Assembly (NCBI RefSeq): GCF_902499175.1
Contig: NZ_CABVQC010000012.1
Span: 1-64,000 of the forward strand
Reading direction: 5' to 3'
DNA from: Burkholderia aenigmatica
Lineage (GTDB): Bacteria; Pseudomonadota; Gammaproteobacteria; Burkholderiales; Burkholderiaceae
DNA: 64,000 bases
Shown piece after piece: positions 1 to 8,981 of this stretch (position 1 is the stretch's first letter; each line of letters starts with the position of its first letter). Under the pieces are notes generated by a model. That model was not told the origin of the DNA and did not search any database. It was given only the letters and a program-made list of their open reading frames with translations. The position numbers and the translations under genes are program-made.

Positions 1-93
1 GCCCGCCACCCCGCCCGCACCCGCACGCGGCGCCGCGCGCGCCGCATGCCGGCGCGCCGGGGGCACCCCGTATTCGATCGTCAGACCTGTCAT
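1..93 (-). CDS. N-terminal fragment of an unidentified protein, cut by the window edge
   Basis: Only the first 31 codons are present. The start is supported by an AAGGAG ribosome binding site about 7 bases upstream of the ATG at 93. The visible residues begin MTGLTIEYGVPPARRHAA and then become Arg/Ala/Gly rich, which does not identify a family. The gene begins 33 bases after the stop of the DszB-like gene on the same strand, so it is probably the third gene of the sigma-54 operon starting at 2396. A transporter permease with a basic N-terminus would fit the context, but that is a guess. Confidence 0.6.
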   Translation of the reverse strand, partial: MTGLTIEYGVPPARRHAARAAPRAGAGGVAG

Positions 94-126
94 GCTCGAC
101 TCCTTGCAGTGACGCGCCGCGGCGCG

Positions 127-1173
127 CTACGCGACCCACGCATGGCGTTGCCGGTCGATCCGCGTGAACGGCGCCGGGTCGATCCATGCGCGCGCATCGA
201 AATCCTGTTCGAGGAAGCCCCACTCGACGAGGAAGTCCTTGAACGCGACCAGCCCGTCGATCGACGTCTGCGCGAGCCCCGTCTCCAGATGGCGGTGCAC
301 ATCCGCACCGTACGCATAGCGCACCCATTCGTCGGACGCGCGCGTTTCGCGGCCGATATAGGCGACCGTCTCCGCCGGATGGCGCGCGGCCCAGTCGCCG
401 GCCCCCACCACGACCGACAGGAAACGGCTGACGAGATCGGGGCGCGCGTCGATCAGTGCGCGGTCGACGGTCAGCGTGCGCGGCGTGCCGTTGCCGATCC
501 GCACGAGCGGATCGGGGTGCGCACCGAGATCGATGACGACCTGCGCGTCGATCAGATGCACGGTTTCGAGCCCCTCGACGCCTTTCACGAACACCGCGTC
601 GACCTCGCCGCGCATGAGCGCCGCGATCTCGAGCCCGTACTCGTGCGGGCCGCGCGTGAACGAAGCGGGCCCGGTGCGGCGCTCGCGCTGGTCGGGCAGG
701 TCAACCCATTCGGCGTCGCCGTGCCCGAGCCCTTCCAGTTCGAGCGCGCTCAGGAAGCCTTTCAGCGCGGCCGCGCGCCAGAAGTCGATGCTGATCGGAT
801 GGCGCGGCAACCCGAGCCGCCGGCCGCGCAGGTCGCGCACGGTGCGGATGCCGCGATCGGGCAACGTGACGATCGCCTGGAATTCGTTGGTCCACGACAG
901 GCCGATCACGCGCGTATCGGCGCCGCGCGCCCGCGCCCACAGCGCCGGGATGTTGCCGCCCTGCCGGAACGAGTGCGGCATGCTGTGATCGAAGTGCGAT
1001 TCACGCTTGCCGGCGTCGGCCGTCTCCTGCAGCGAATGCAGCGCGATGCCGTCCGGCCCGAACTCCTCTTCGAACCAGCCGCGGTGCACGGCGATGCCGA
1101 GCGCGGTCGGCACCGGGCAGCGCGTGTACCAGAGTGCGTCGCAGGCCGTGGCCTGCGCAGCGAGTGTCGTCAT
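127..1173 (-). CDS. DszB-like sulfinate desulfinase / sulfonate-type substrate-binding homologue, catalytic residues kept
   Basis: A 348-residue protein of the periplasmic-binding-protein fold that includes 2'-hydroxybiphenyl-2-sulfinate desulfinase (DszB). No signal peptide is visible, so it is probably cytoplasmic and enzymatic rather than a transport receptor. The N-terminal YTRCPVPTALG segment lines up with YSNCPVPNALL of DszB. The catalytic trio of DszB (Cys27, His60, Arg70) corresponds here to Cys19, His60 (SHFDH) and Arg70 (FRQGG), with an insertion between Cys and His. It lies 50 bases downstream of an SsuD-like monooxygenase, so a route in which a sulfur compound is oxygenated and the resulting sulfinate is cleaved to sulfite is plausible. 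The substrate is unknown. Annotation pipelines would probably call it an ABC transporter substrate-binding protein. Confidence 0.8.
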   Translation of the reverse strand: MTTLAAQATACDALWYTRCPVPTALGIAVHRGWFEEEFGPDGIALHSLQETADAGKRESHFDHSMPHSFRQGGNIPALWARARGADTRVIGLSWTNEFQAIVTLPDRGIRTVRDLRGRRLGLPRHPISIDFWRAAALKGFLSALELEGLGHGDAEWVDLPDQRERRTGPASFTRGPHEYGLEIAALMRGEVDAVFVKGVEGLETVHLIDAQVVIDLGAHPDPLVRIGNGTPRTLTVDRALIDARPDLVSRFLSVVVGAGDWAARHPAETVAYIGRETRASDEWVRYAYGADVHRHLETGLAQTSIDGLVAFKDFLVEWGFLEQDFDARAWIDPAPFTRIDRQRHAWVA

Positions 1174-1223
1174 GGTGAATGTCCTTGTCGATGTCGTTGG
1201 ATTGCGCGGGATTGCCGTTGCGC

Positions 1224-2396
1224 TCATGCGCCGGCTACACGCAGCGCCGCCCGCGTGCCGCGCGCGTTCAGCGCGCCGTCGACGAGCGGCAGCACTTCCT
1301 CGCCCACGCGGTACGCCTCCTCGAGATGCGGGTTGCTCGCGAGGATGAACGTCGAGACGCCGATGTCGACGTATTCCGCGAGCCGCTCGGCCACCTGCTC
1401 GTGGCTGCCGACGATCACGCAGCCGGGGCCACCGCGAATCTGCGACATCCCGGCCCACAGGTTCGGGCCGACGATCAGGTCGTCGAAGTGCTGCGTGTTG
1501 CCCTGGTGCAGCGCGAACTGGCGTTTCGCGCCGACCGATTCCGACGACTCGCCGCGCCCGCCGAAGCCGTTGCGCGTCGCGTCGCCCACCGTCGCGAACA
1601 TCTGCCGCAACTCGGCCCACGCCTGCTCCTCGGTCTCGCGCGCCAGGATGTCGATGCGCATGCCGAAGCGCAGGTCGCGCTCGGCGTTCTGGCGCTCGAG
1701 CGCGCGGCGCGCCGCATCGATCACTTCCTTCTGTTTTCCAAGCGGCTCGCCCCAGCTCAGGTGCACGTCGCCATGCTTCGCGGCGACCGCGAGCGCGGCA
1801 TCGCTCGCGCCGGCCAGGTAGATGCGCGGCGGCTTCTGGCCGCTCAGCGGCGGCAGCAGGCCGCCGGCTTCGACGCGGTAGAAGCGGCCGTCGAACGTGA
1901 ACGGCTCACCGGCCGCGACGCCCTTCACGACATCGAGGAATTCGTCGGTGCGCGCATAGCGGCTGTCGTGATCGATGAAGTCGCCGTATGCGCGCTGGTC
2001 GGGGCCGCCACCGCCCGTGACGACGTTCCACTCGACACGGCCGCGGCTGATCCGCTGCAGGCTCGCGGCCATCTGCGCTGCATAGACCGGATGCACGAAA
2101 TGCGGCTGCAGCGCGATCAGGAGCCGCAGCCGGCGTGTCTCGCGCGCCAGCGCGGCGGCCACGACCCACGGTTCCTCGGTAAAGCGGAAGATCGGAATCA
2201 GCGCGCCGTGGAAACCGGCGATGTCGGCCGCGCGCGCGACCTGCGACAGATAGTCGATGTAGCCGAAATCGTCGTCGTCGACTTTCGGCGCGACGCGCGA
2301 CGCGCGCTGACGGTTCCATTCGCCGCGCGTATGCAGGTCGTGTGCGCGCCGGCCGTCGCCATGCATCGGCAGGCGCCACAGAAATTCAACAGCCAT
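1224..2396 (-). CDS. SsuD-like flavin-dependent (LLM class) sulfur monooxygenase
   Basis: A 390-residue bacterial luciferase-like monooxygenase. It aligns along its whole length with alkanesulfonate monooxygenase SsuD: an FLWRLPMHGDG start, VTGGG near residue 125, a YLAGASDAAL segment, HLSWGEP, and SPNLWAG/RGG-like and PHLEEAYRVGE blocks near the C-terminus. Such enzymes use reduced FMN and oxygen to break C-S bonds of sulfonates or oxidise sulfones, and need a separate flavin reductase, which is not in this window. The ATG at 2396 has an AGGAGA site. It is first in the leftward sigma-54 operon with the DszB-like gene. The substrate may be a sulfone or sulfonate, but sequence alone does not settle it. 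Confidence 0.88.
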   Translation of the reverse strand: MAVEFLWRLPMHGDGRRAHDLHTRGEWNRQRASRVAPKVDDDDFGYIDYLSQVARAADIAGFHGALIPIFRFTEEPWVVAAALARETRRLRLLIALQPHFVHPVYAAQMAASLQRISRGRVEWNVVTGGGGPDQRAYGDFIDHDSRYARTDEFLDVVKGVAAGEPFTFDGRFYRVEAGGLLPPLSGQKPPRIYLAGASDAALAVAAKHGDVHLSWGEPLGKQKEVIDAARRALERQNAERDLRFGMRIDILARETEEQAWAELRQMFATVGDATRNGFGGRGESSESVGAKRQFALHQGNTQHFDDLIVGPNLWAGMSQIRGGPGCVIVGSHEQVAERLAEYVDIGVSTFILASNPHLEEAYRVGEEVLPLVDGALNARGTRAALRVAGA

Positions 2397-2467
2397 CGGA
2401 GTTCTCCTGGTCGGGCCATTCGGATTGCGTGCGGCATCGGCGTGCCGCGCGTGTGCTGCGCTGTAAA

Positions 2468-2482
2468 GCACGCGGTGTGCCA
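2468..2482 (-). promoter_or_regulatory. Sigma-54 promoter for the monooxygenase-desulfinase operon
   Basis: Read on the minus strand the sequence is TGGCACACCGCGTGC. The GG and GC dinucleotides are exactly 10 bases apart, and the -24 element is a perfect TGGCAC. It lies about 70 bases before the ATG at 2396. It faces away from the promoter at 2753, with the palindrome pair between them. Confidence 0.75.
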
Positions 2483-2630
2483 ACGCGCTCGCCACCGCGC
2501 GTGCCGAGCCGTCGATGAATGCGCACGGCGCCTTGCCGGTCGGGCATCAGCGGCAATCGCGCAGCGCGCGCCGGCTGGTGCTGGCCACACCGAAACACGC
2601 CCGTACCGCGCTGCTGCACCGGCCGCACCG

Positions 2631-2648
2631 CTGCTGCGCGCGCAACAG
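2631..2648. promoter_or_regulatory. Upstream activator site, imperfect palindrome
   Basis: CTGCTGC-GCGC-GCAACAG, one mismatch from the perfect CTGTTGC-N4-GCAACAG found 30 bases further on. The centre-to-centre spacing is close to three helical turns, as expected for cooperative binding of an enhancer-binding protein. Confidence 0.6.
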
Positions 2649-2660
2649 CGGCCGACGCGA

Positions 2661-2678
2661 CTGTTGCTGACGCAACAG
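2661..2678. promoter_or_regulatory. Upstream activator site, perfect palindrome CTGTTGC-N4-GCAACAG
   Basis: Perfect 7+4+7 inverted repeat with spacer TGAC. Its centre is about 85 bases upstream of the -24 element of the rightward sigma-54 promoter and about 190 bases from that of the leftward promoter. The same palindrome recurs at 8773-8790. The likely binder is the sigma-54 activator encoded at 6677-7792. Confidence 0.7.
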
Positions 2679-2752
2679 GCGATGCATCGGCACGTGCATC
2701 GCACCTCCCGCGCGACGCCCGCGCCGCGTGCGGCCGCGCCGTTTCCGTTCAC

Positions 2753-2768
2753 TGGCCCGGAACTTGCA
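2753..2768 (+). promoter_or_regulatory. Sigma-54 promoter for the rightward transport operon
   Basis: TGGCCCGGAACTTGCA matches the -24/-12 consensus, with GG at 2754-2755 and GC at 2766-2767 separated by 10 bases and a TTGCA -12 element. It drives the genes from 2852 to 6686. Confidence 0.8.
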
Positions 2769-2851
2769 ACGTTGACCGGCCCGCGCGTGCGACACCGACG
2801 CCGTGCGCGACCGGGCTTCAACCATGCTTACGCAGAGAGGGAATCTCACCC

Positions 2852-3928
2852 ATGACAGACAGGCCCGATTCGTCATCGGACAAGCAGCAGACGTTCTGGT
2901 ACGCCCGATCGCCCGTGCCGACCCCGCTCGGCATCGCCGTGCATCTCGGCTGGCTCAACGGCGAAACGTCGGCCGACGGCGTCGCGATCCGCTCGCCGCG
3001 CGGCGCCACGCGGCACGACGTGTCGTCGATCAGCGATCACACGCTGACGCGGTCGTTTCGCCAGGGCGGCAGCATCCCCGCGATGTGGGCGCGCTCGAAC
3101 GGCGCGAACACGCGCGTGATCGGGCTGTCGTGGGTCGACGAATCGCAGTTGATCCTCGCGCGGCCCGAGTCGGGTATCCGCTCCGTGAAGGCGTTGCGCG
3201 GGCGCCGCATCGCGATCCCGAGCCGCCCCGACGACCGCATCGACATCTTTCGCGCGTCGGCGCTGCGCGGTTTCGGCAACGCGCTGAGCCTCGACGGGCT
3301 GACCACACGCGACGTCGAACTCGTCGACGTGCAGGCACGCACGCTGCAGGCCGTCGGGCCCGCACGCGCGGCGGACCTGTTCGCGTCACCGCACGGCTTT
3401 TCGAGCCGCGCGCTGTATGCGGCCGAAGCCGGCGCGCTGCTGCGCGGCGAAGTCGACGCGATCTACGTGAAGGGCTCGACCGGCCTCGAGATCGCGCAGC
3501 TGATCGGCGCGCACGTCGTGATCGACATCGGCTTTCATCCGGAGCGTTCGATCCGCAACAACAACGGCACGCCGCGCCCGCTGACCGTCAACGCCGACGT
3601 GCTCGCGAACCATCCGGACATCGTCGCCGGCTTCCTGAAGCTCGTGGTCGCCGCCGGCGAATGGGCCGGCACGCATCCCGACGAAACCGCGCACTACGTG
3701 GCCGGCGAAACCGCGTCGTCGATCGACTGGGTCCGCGCCGCGTACGGCAACCAGCTGCACCGGCATCTCGGCGTCAACCTCGACGACGAATCGGTCGCCG
3801 CGCTCGACGACTTCAAGACGTTCCTGCACGACCAGGGCTTTCTGGAAGCCGACTTCGACGTCGCCGACTGGATCGACCCGCGCCCGCTCGCCGACGTGCT
3901 GCGGCCGTCGCTGCAGAAACGCGCGTGA
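2852..3928 (+). CDS. DszB-like / substrate-binding paralogue that has lost the catalytic Cys and His
   Basis: A 358-residue paralogue of the protein at 127-1173. It shares the PVPT-LGIAVH, RQGG-IPA-WAR, RVIGLSW and GNG/NNGTPR-LTV blocks. At the positions aligned with the DszB catalytic Cys and His it has Ser20 (YARSPVPT) and Ile60, while Arg70 is retained. Desulfinase activity of the known type is therefore unlikely, so it may bind ligand or act as a regulator or partner. It has no signal peptide. It opens the rightward sigma-54 operon, 31 bases before the SsuA-like gene. The start is the ATG at 2852, with GAGAGG upstream; the longer open frame upstream runs through the promoter and is not used. 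Confidence 0.8.
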   Translation: MTDRPDSSSDKQQTFWYARSPVPTPLGIAVHLGWLNGETSADGVAIRSPRGATRHDVSSISDHTLTRSFRQGGSIPAMWARSNGANTRVIGLSWVDESQLILARPESGIRSVKALRGRRIAIPSRPDDRIDIFRASALRGFGNALSLDGLTTRDVELVDVQARTLQAVGPARAADLFASPHGFSSRALYAAEAGALLRGEVDAIYVKGSTGLEIAQLIGAHVVIDIGFHPERSIRNNNGTPRPLTVNADVLANHPDIVAGFLKLVVAAGEWAGTHPDETAHYVAGETASSIDWVRAAYGNQLHRHLGVNLDDESVAALDDFKTFLHDQGFLEADFDVADWIDPRPLADVLRPSLQKRA

Positions 3929-3959
3929 GCCCCTTTTCCGCCCCCTGCTCCGGATCATC

Positions 3960-5066
3960 ATGAAATACACGCTCTCCCTCGCCTCGCTGCACCGCCCGCT
4001 GCGCGCGCTGTTCGCCGTGCTGCCGTTCGCCGCCGCATCGCTCGCCGCGCCGGCTGCGCATGCGGACGATGCGCCCAAGGTCGTACGGATCGCCGTCGTC
4101 GCGTATTCGAGCGCCGGCAAGACGCAATACGCGGGCGCGTCCGCGCTGATCGACGCCGACAAGTCGCTCGAAAAGGCACTGGCCGCACGGCACGTGAAAC
4201 TGCAATGGGTACCCGTGTCGACCGCGGCAGTCGGCACGCTCGTCAACGAGGCGTTCACGAACGGCAGCATCGATTTCGCGGGCTACGGCGATCTGCCGTC
4301 GGTCGTCGTCAACGCATCGGGCACGCCGACGCGCCTGATCGTGCCGGGTGGCGTCGGCAGCAACACGTATCTCGTCGTGCCGGCCGGTTCGACCGCGAAG
4401 TCGATCGTCGACCTGAAAGGCAAGCGCATCGCGCTCAATCGCGGCCGGCCATGGGAAGTCACGTTCAGCAAGCTGCTCGCCGAGAACGGGCTGAAGCTGT
4501 CCGACTTCAAGATCTACAACCTCGACCCGCAGGCCGGCGCGGCGGCCGTCGCGGCCGGCCGCGTCGACGGCTTCTTCACGCTGTCCGACGCCTATTCGCT
4601 CGTCGACAAGCAGGTCGGCAAGATCATCTGGTCAACCAAGACGGCGCCCGATGACTGGAAGATGCGCGCGGAGCTGTGGGCGTCCGACGATTTCGTGCGG
4701 CGCTACCCCGACATCACGCAGCTTGTCGCGACAGCCTACGTGCGTGCCGCACACTGGATCTCGCAACCGCAGAACCGCGACGCGTACGTGAAGATCCTGA
4801 GCGCATCGGGCCAGCCCGAAAGCGTCGTGCGGCGCGAATACGCGGACGAATCGACGCCGTGGAAGGAGCAATGGACGCCGCTCTTCACGCCGGCCCTGAC
4901 CGGCCACTACCGCGACGTCGTCGCGTACAGCCGCCAGGCCGGCCTGACGTCCACGCCGGTCGACGTGAACGCGCTGCTCGCGCCGACCTTCGTGTCGACC
5001 GCGCTCAAGCAGCTCGGCCTCGACGGCTACTGGCGCGCCGACGCCGCACGCGTCGCGAGCCGCTGA
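3960..5066 (+). CDS. SsuA-like periplasmic substrate-binding protein of a sulfonate-type ABC transporter
   Basis: A 368-residue secreted protein. A basic N-terminus, hydrophobic stretch and AAHADDAP signal-peptidase site occupy the first 36 residues. The mature part shows the NMT1/SsuA fold: GYGDLPSVV near 112, LKGKRIALNRG near 155, then a second lobe. Family members capture aliphatic or aryl sulfonates, sulfate esters or taurine for import. The stop overlaps the start of the first permease gene (TGATG), so the two are translationally coupled. No ATPase gene follows. The ATPase may be encoded beyond the left edge or elsewhere. Confidence 0.87.
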   Translation: MKYTLSLASLHRPLRALFAVLPFAAASLAAPAAHADDAPKVVRIAVVAYSSAGKTQYAGASALIDADKSLEKALAARHVKLQWVPVSTAAVGTLVNEAFTNGSIDFAGYGDLPSVVVNASGTPTRLIVPGGVGSNTYLVVPAGSTAKSIVDLKGKRIALNRGRPWEVTFSKLLAENGLKLSDFKIYNLDPQAGAAAVAAGRVDGFFTLSDAYSLVDKQVGKIIWSTKTAPDDWKMRAELWASDDFVRRYPDITQLVATAYVRAAHWISQPQNRDAYVKILSASGQPESVVRREYADESTPWKEQWTPLFTPALTGHYRDVVAYSRQAGLTSTPVDVNALLAPTFVSTALKQLGLDGYWRADAARVASR

Positions 5067-5881
5067 TGCCGATGCATGCCCTCGCGTCGAACGGCGCACG
5101 CGCGCTCCGCCTGCCCGGTATGGCACGGCTCGGCGGGCTCGCGCTGTGGTGGGCGACGCCCATCGCGTTCATCGCGCTGTGGTGGCTTGCGAGCGCACGG
5201 CATTGGTTCCCGCCACAGCTCGTCGTGCCGCCCGATCGGCTCGCGGCGACGCTGCGCACGCTGCTCGACACCGGCGAACTGCGCGACAACCTGATGATCA
5301 CGCTGCATCGCCTCGCGCTCGGCTTCGCGATCGGCGCGACGGGCGGTGCCGCGTTCGGCATCCTGCTCGCGCGCAGCCGGCTGTTCGCCGACTACCTGCG
5401 GCCGACCTTCGACCTGCTGCGGCAGGTGCCGACGCTCACGCTGATTCCGCTGCTGATCCTGCTGATCGGCGTCGACGAGCCGCTGAAGCTCGTCGTGGTC
5501 GGCAAGGCCGTGTTCTTCCCGGTTGCCCTGGCCGCGTACACGGGCGTGCATGACGCGCCGCGCGACCTCGTCGAGATGGCGCGGCACTACGGACTCGGCC
5601 GCTTCGCGCTGCTGCGCGACGTGCTGCTGCCGGCCGCGTTGCCGCCGCTGCTGACGGGCGTACGGATCGCGCTCGCGCGCGCGTGGCTCGCGCTCGTCGC
5701 GGTCGAGCTGCTCAGCGCCGACAGCGGGATCGGCCAGATGATGGAACTGGCGCGGCAGATGCTGCGCCTCGACGTCGTGCTCATCGACGTCGCGGTGATC
5801 GGGCTGATCGGCTTCGCGATCGACCGGTCGATCGCGCTCGTGCAACGCTACGCATTGCGCTGGCAGATGCCCGCGCGCTGA
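5066..5881 (+). CDS. ABC transporter inner-membrane permease, SsuC type
   Basis: A 271-residue integral membrane protein with about six hydrophobic segments. The cytoplasmic EAA-type loop is near residues 165-190 (ARHYGLGRFALLRDVLLPAALPP region). It belongs to the BPD-transport permease family used for sulfonates, nitrate and taurine. The ATG at 5066 overlaps the previous stop. It is one of two dissimilar permeases in tandem, so the transporter is probably a heterodimer in the membrane rather than the SsuC homodimer. Confidence 0.87.
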   Translation: MPMHALASNGARALRLPGMARLGGLALWWATPIAFIALWWLASARHWFPPQLVVPPDRLAATLRTLLDTGELRDNLMITLHRLALGFAIGATGGAAFGILLARSRLFADYLRPTFDLLRQVPTLTLIPLLILLIGVDEPLKLVVVGKAVFFPVALAAYTGVHDAPRDLVEMARHYGLGRFALLRDVLLPAALPPLLTGVRIALARAWLALVAVELLSADSGIGQMMELARQMLRLDVVLIDVAVIGLIGFAIDRSIALVQRYALRWQMPAR

Positions 5882-5897
5882 ACGGACAGACTTCGGA

Positions 5898-6676
5898 ATG
5901 ACCCTCGCTACGCTCCCCCCCTCATTCGCCACGCTGCGCCGCCGCGCGTGCGGCCTCGTCGTGCCGGCCCTGCTGGTGGCCGCATGGCAATACGCATCGT
6001 CCGGCGACGCCGCCCATCAATACGCGTTCGTGCCGTTGCAGCAGGTCGGCGCCGCGCTCGTCGAACTCGCGCGCAGCGGCGAACTCGCGACCGATCTCGG
6101 CGCGAGCCTGCGCCGCACGACGCTCGGCCTCGTGGCCGGCGTCGCGCTCGGGCTCGTGTTCGGTGCGGCCATGGCGCGCTCGACGCTTGCGCGCAAGCTC
6201 GGCGAGCCGGCGTTCCAGGCATTGCGCTACGTGCCGCTGCTCGGCCTGATTCCACTGCTGAGCCTGTGGGCCGGCACCGGCGAATTCGCGAAAGTGTTCA
6301 TCATCGCGCTCGCCGCGTTCTATCCGATGACCACCGCCAGCTTCGACGGGCTGCGCCGCGTCGATCCGCGCTACGTCGAACTCGCGCAGTCGTATCGACT
6401 GACGCGCGTCGGCCTGTGGCGCGACGTGCTGATTCCGGGTGCGTTGCCCGACCTGTTCGCCGGCGTGCTGCAGGCCGTGCCGTTCGCGTGGATCACCGCG
6501 ACCAGCAGCGAGCTGCTGTTCAACGCGGGCGCGGGTGTCGGCAGTCTGATGCAGAACGCGCAAGCCGGCGCGCGCGCCGACGTCCTGCTGGTATGCGTGC
6601 TGGGTGTGACGACGCTCGCCGTCGGCATGAGTGCGCTATGCGAGCGGATCGCGCAGCGCGCGCTGCGCTGGCGCGA

Positions 6677-6686
<10 letters not shown>
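5898..6686 (+). CDS. ABC transporter inner-membrane permease, SsuC type, second subunit
   Basis: A 262-residue permease of the same family, with an EAA-type loop near residues 160-185 (AQSYRLTRVGLWRDVLIPGALPDL region) and about six membrane helices. It begins 16 bases after the first permease. Its last 10 bases overlap convergently with the end of the sigma-54 activator gene on the other strand, so the two transcripts collide tail to tail here. Confidence 0.87.
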
Positions 6687-7792
<1,106 letters not shown>

Positions 7793-7912
7793 GGCACAAC
7801 CGGCGTGTTGAACGGGGAAGGTTCGACGATAACAAGGCTCGCGCCGGCCACGAACCAATTCATCGAGCTATCGGTATGACGGCGGCCGGATTGCGCAGGC
7901 CGCCGCGCGACG

Positions 7913-8593
7913 TCATGCGAGGCCGGTCATTTTCCATTGCTGCTCGAGCGCGCCCGGCCCGAATTCGAGCGAACCGCCGAGGGGTTCCGCGAGCGCCTGG
8001 AAATACGCGGCTTCCTCGAGGATCAGGATGTACTTCGATACATCGAGGATCGACTGGCCCCAGAACGTCGCACCGCCGTTCGCCTCGATGATTGCAGGCA
8101 CGTCGGGGGTGCGGCGGATCGTGTCGACGATGAAGCGCGGCTCGCCGGGACGACGATCGACATACACCGGAATCTCGCGGGCGCGCGTGTAGCGCGCAGC
8201 CGGCGCGTAGCGGATCGGCAACGGACGATGCGCGCTCGCCCAAGCGCCGAGGTACGGGCCGTGCACGTGGATCACGACACCGACTTCCGGCGCCTCGCGG
8301 AACACGTCCGCATAGCGTGGCCCGTTGCCGCCCGCGCGCGCGTCGCCGTGCAGCACGTCGCCGTCGAACGTGACGACGACGGGCTGGATCTCCTGCGACG
8401 CGGCCCATGGGCTCGGCGCCGACAGCGCGACAACGAGCTCGGTGCCCGGCACGCGCTGGAACGCCTGGAACGTGTTGGTGGCGGACAGTGTGCGCGTGTC
8501 CTTCAGCACGCGCGCGGCCTGCGTGAATTCGCGGGTGGCGCGCTCGACGAATGCCACGAGTTCACCGCTGTCGATGGTTGAAGTGACGGACAT
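7913..8593 (-). CDS. Class II aldolase/adducin family protein
   Basis: A 226-residue protein of the fuculose-phosphate aldolase / ribulose-phosphate epimerase family. It carries the HVHGPY metal-binding block near residue 108 and an ANGGATFWG segment further on. These enzymes are zinc-dependent and cleave or decarboxylate small hydroxy-acids or sugar phosphates. The ATG at 8593 is preceded by GGAAAC and by a strong sigma-54 promoter. Co-regulation with sulfur genes suggests it handles the carbon skeleton left after desulfonation, which is an inference. The substrate cannot be read from sequence. Confidence 0.8.
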   Translation of the reverse strand: MSVTSTIDSGELVAFVERATREFTQAARVLKDTRTLSATNTFQAFQRVPGTELVVALSAPSPWAASQEIQPVVVTFDGDVLHGDARAGGNGPRYADVFREAPEVGVVIHVHGPYLGAWASAHRPLPIRYAPAARYTRAREIPVYVDRRPGEPRFIVDTIRRTPDVPAIIEANGGATFWGQSILDVSKYILILEEAAYFQALAEPLGGSLEFGPGALEQQWKMTGLA

Positions 8594-8673
8594 GAGGAGG
8601 GTTTCCTTGATCGGGTGGACGGATGGGCTCGCATCGCGATGTCGACACGCCGCGACGCACGGCCACCGGATCA

Positions 8674-8688
8674 GCAGCAATCGTGCCA
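8674..8688 (-). promoter_or_regulatory. Sigma-54 promoter for the aldolase (and possibly activator) transcript
   Basis: Read on the minus strand it is TGGCACGATTGCTGC, with a perfect TGGCACG -24 element and GC at the correct 10-base spacing. The -12 element ends about 80 bases upstream of the ATG at 8593. Confidence 0.78.
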
Positions 8689-8772
8689 GCCGCGCATGCA
8701 TGCGTCGAAGGCCCGCGCCACGGTGCGTGTGCGCCTTGCACGACGCGCGCCGTGCGATCCACGTGTGTGCCT

Positions 8773-8790
8773 CTGTTGCGGGAGCAACAG
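8773..8790. promoter_or_regulatory. Upstream activator site, perfect palindrome CTGTTGC-N4-GCAACAG
   Basis: Perfect 7+4+7 inverted repeat with spacer GGGA, identical in both arms to the site at 2661-2678. It lies between two outward-facing sigma-54 promoters. Confidence 0.7.
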
Positions 8791-8804
8791 CCCGCCAGCC
8801 CGGA

Positions 8805-8822
8805 TTGCTGCGCGACACACAG
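8805..8822. promoter_or_regulatory. Upstream activator site, degenerate palindrome
   Basis: TTGCTGC-GCGA-CACACAG matches the consensus in 10 of 14 arm positions. It is centred 32 bases from the perfect site, reproducing the paired layout seen at 2631-2678, and about 87 bases upstream of the rightward -24 element. Confidence 0.45.
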
Positions 8823-8898
8823 CCGCTGAATGCGTGCGGGGCACGCCGGAAGACGCAGCGGCCCGTCGTGCCGCGCGCCACGCACCCAACGGATGCGC

Positions 8899-8914
8899 TG
8901 GTTCGAAACTTGCA
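8899..8914 (+). promoter_or_regulatory. Sigma-54 promoter for the secreted hydrolase
   Basis: TGGTTCGAAACTTGCA has GG at 8900-8901 and GC at 8912-8913 with 10 bases between. Its -12 half (AACTTGCA) is the same as in the promoter at 2753. It precedes the ATG at 8982 by about 70 bases. Confidence 0.75.
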
Positions 8915-8981
8915 TCGTGGTCGGCCCGCGCCGCGCGATGTCCGGCGCGTCCGATCCGACTTCACCGACACCCATCCGACC

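Noticed and set aside
46..1821. Plus-strand open frame of nearly 600 codons across the left end
   Set aside because: It is the antisense shadow of the desulfinase-like and monooxygenase genes in GC-rich DNA. Its composition is Arg/Ala rich and it has no ribosome site or family match.
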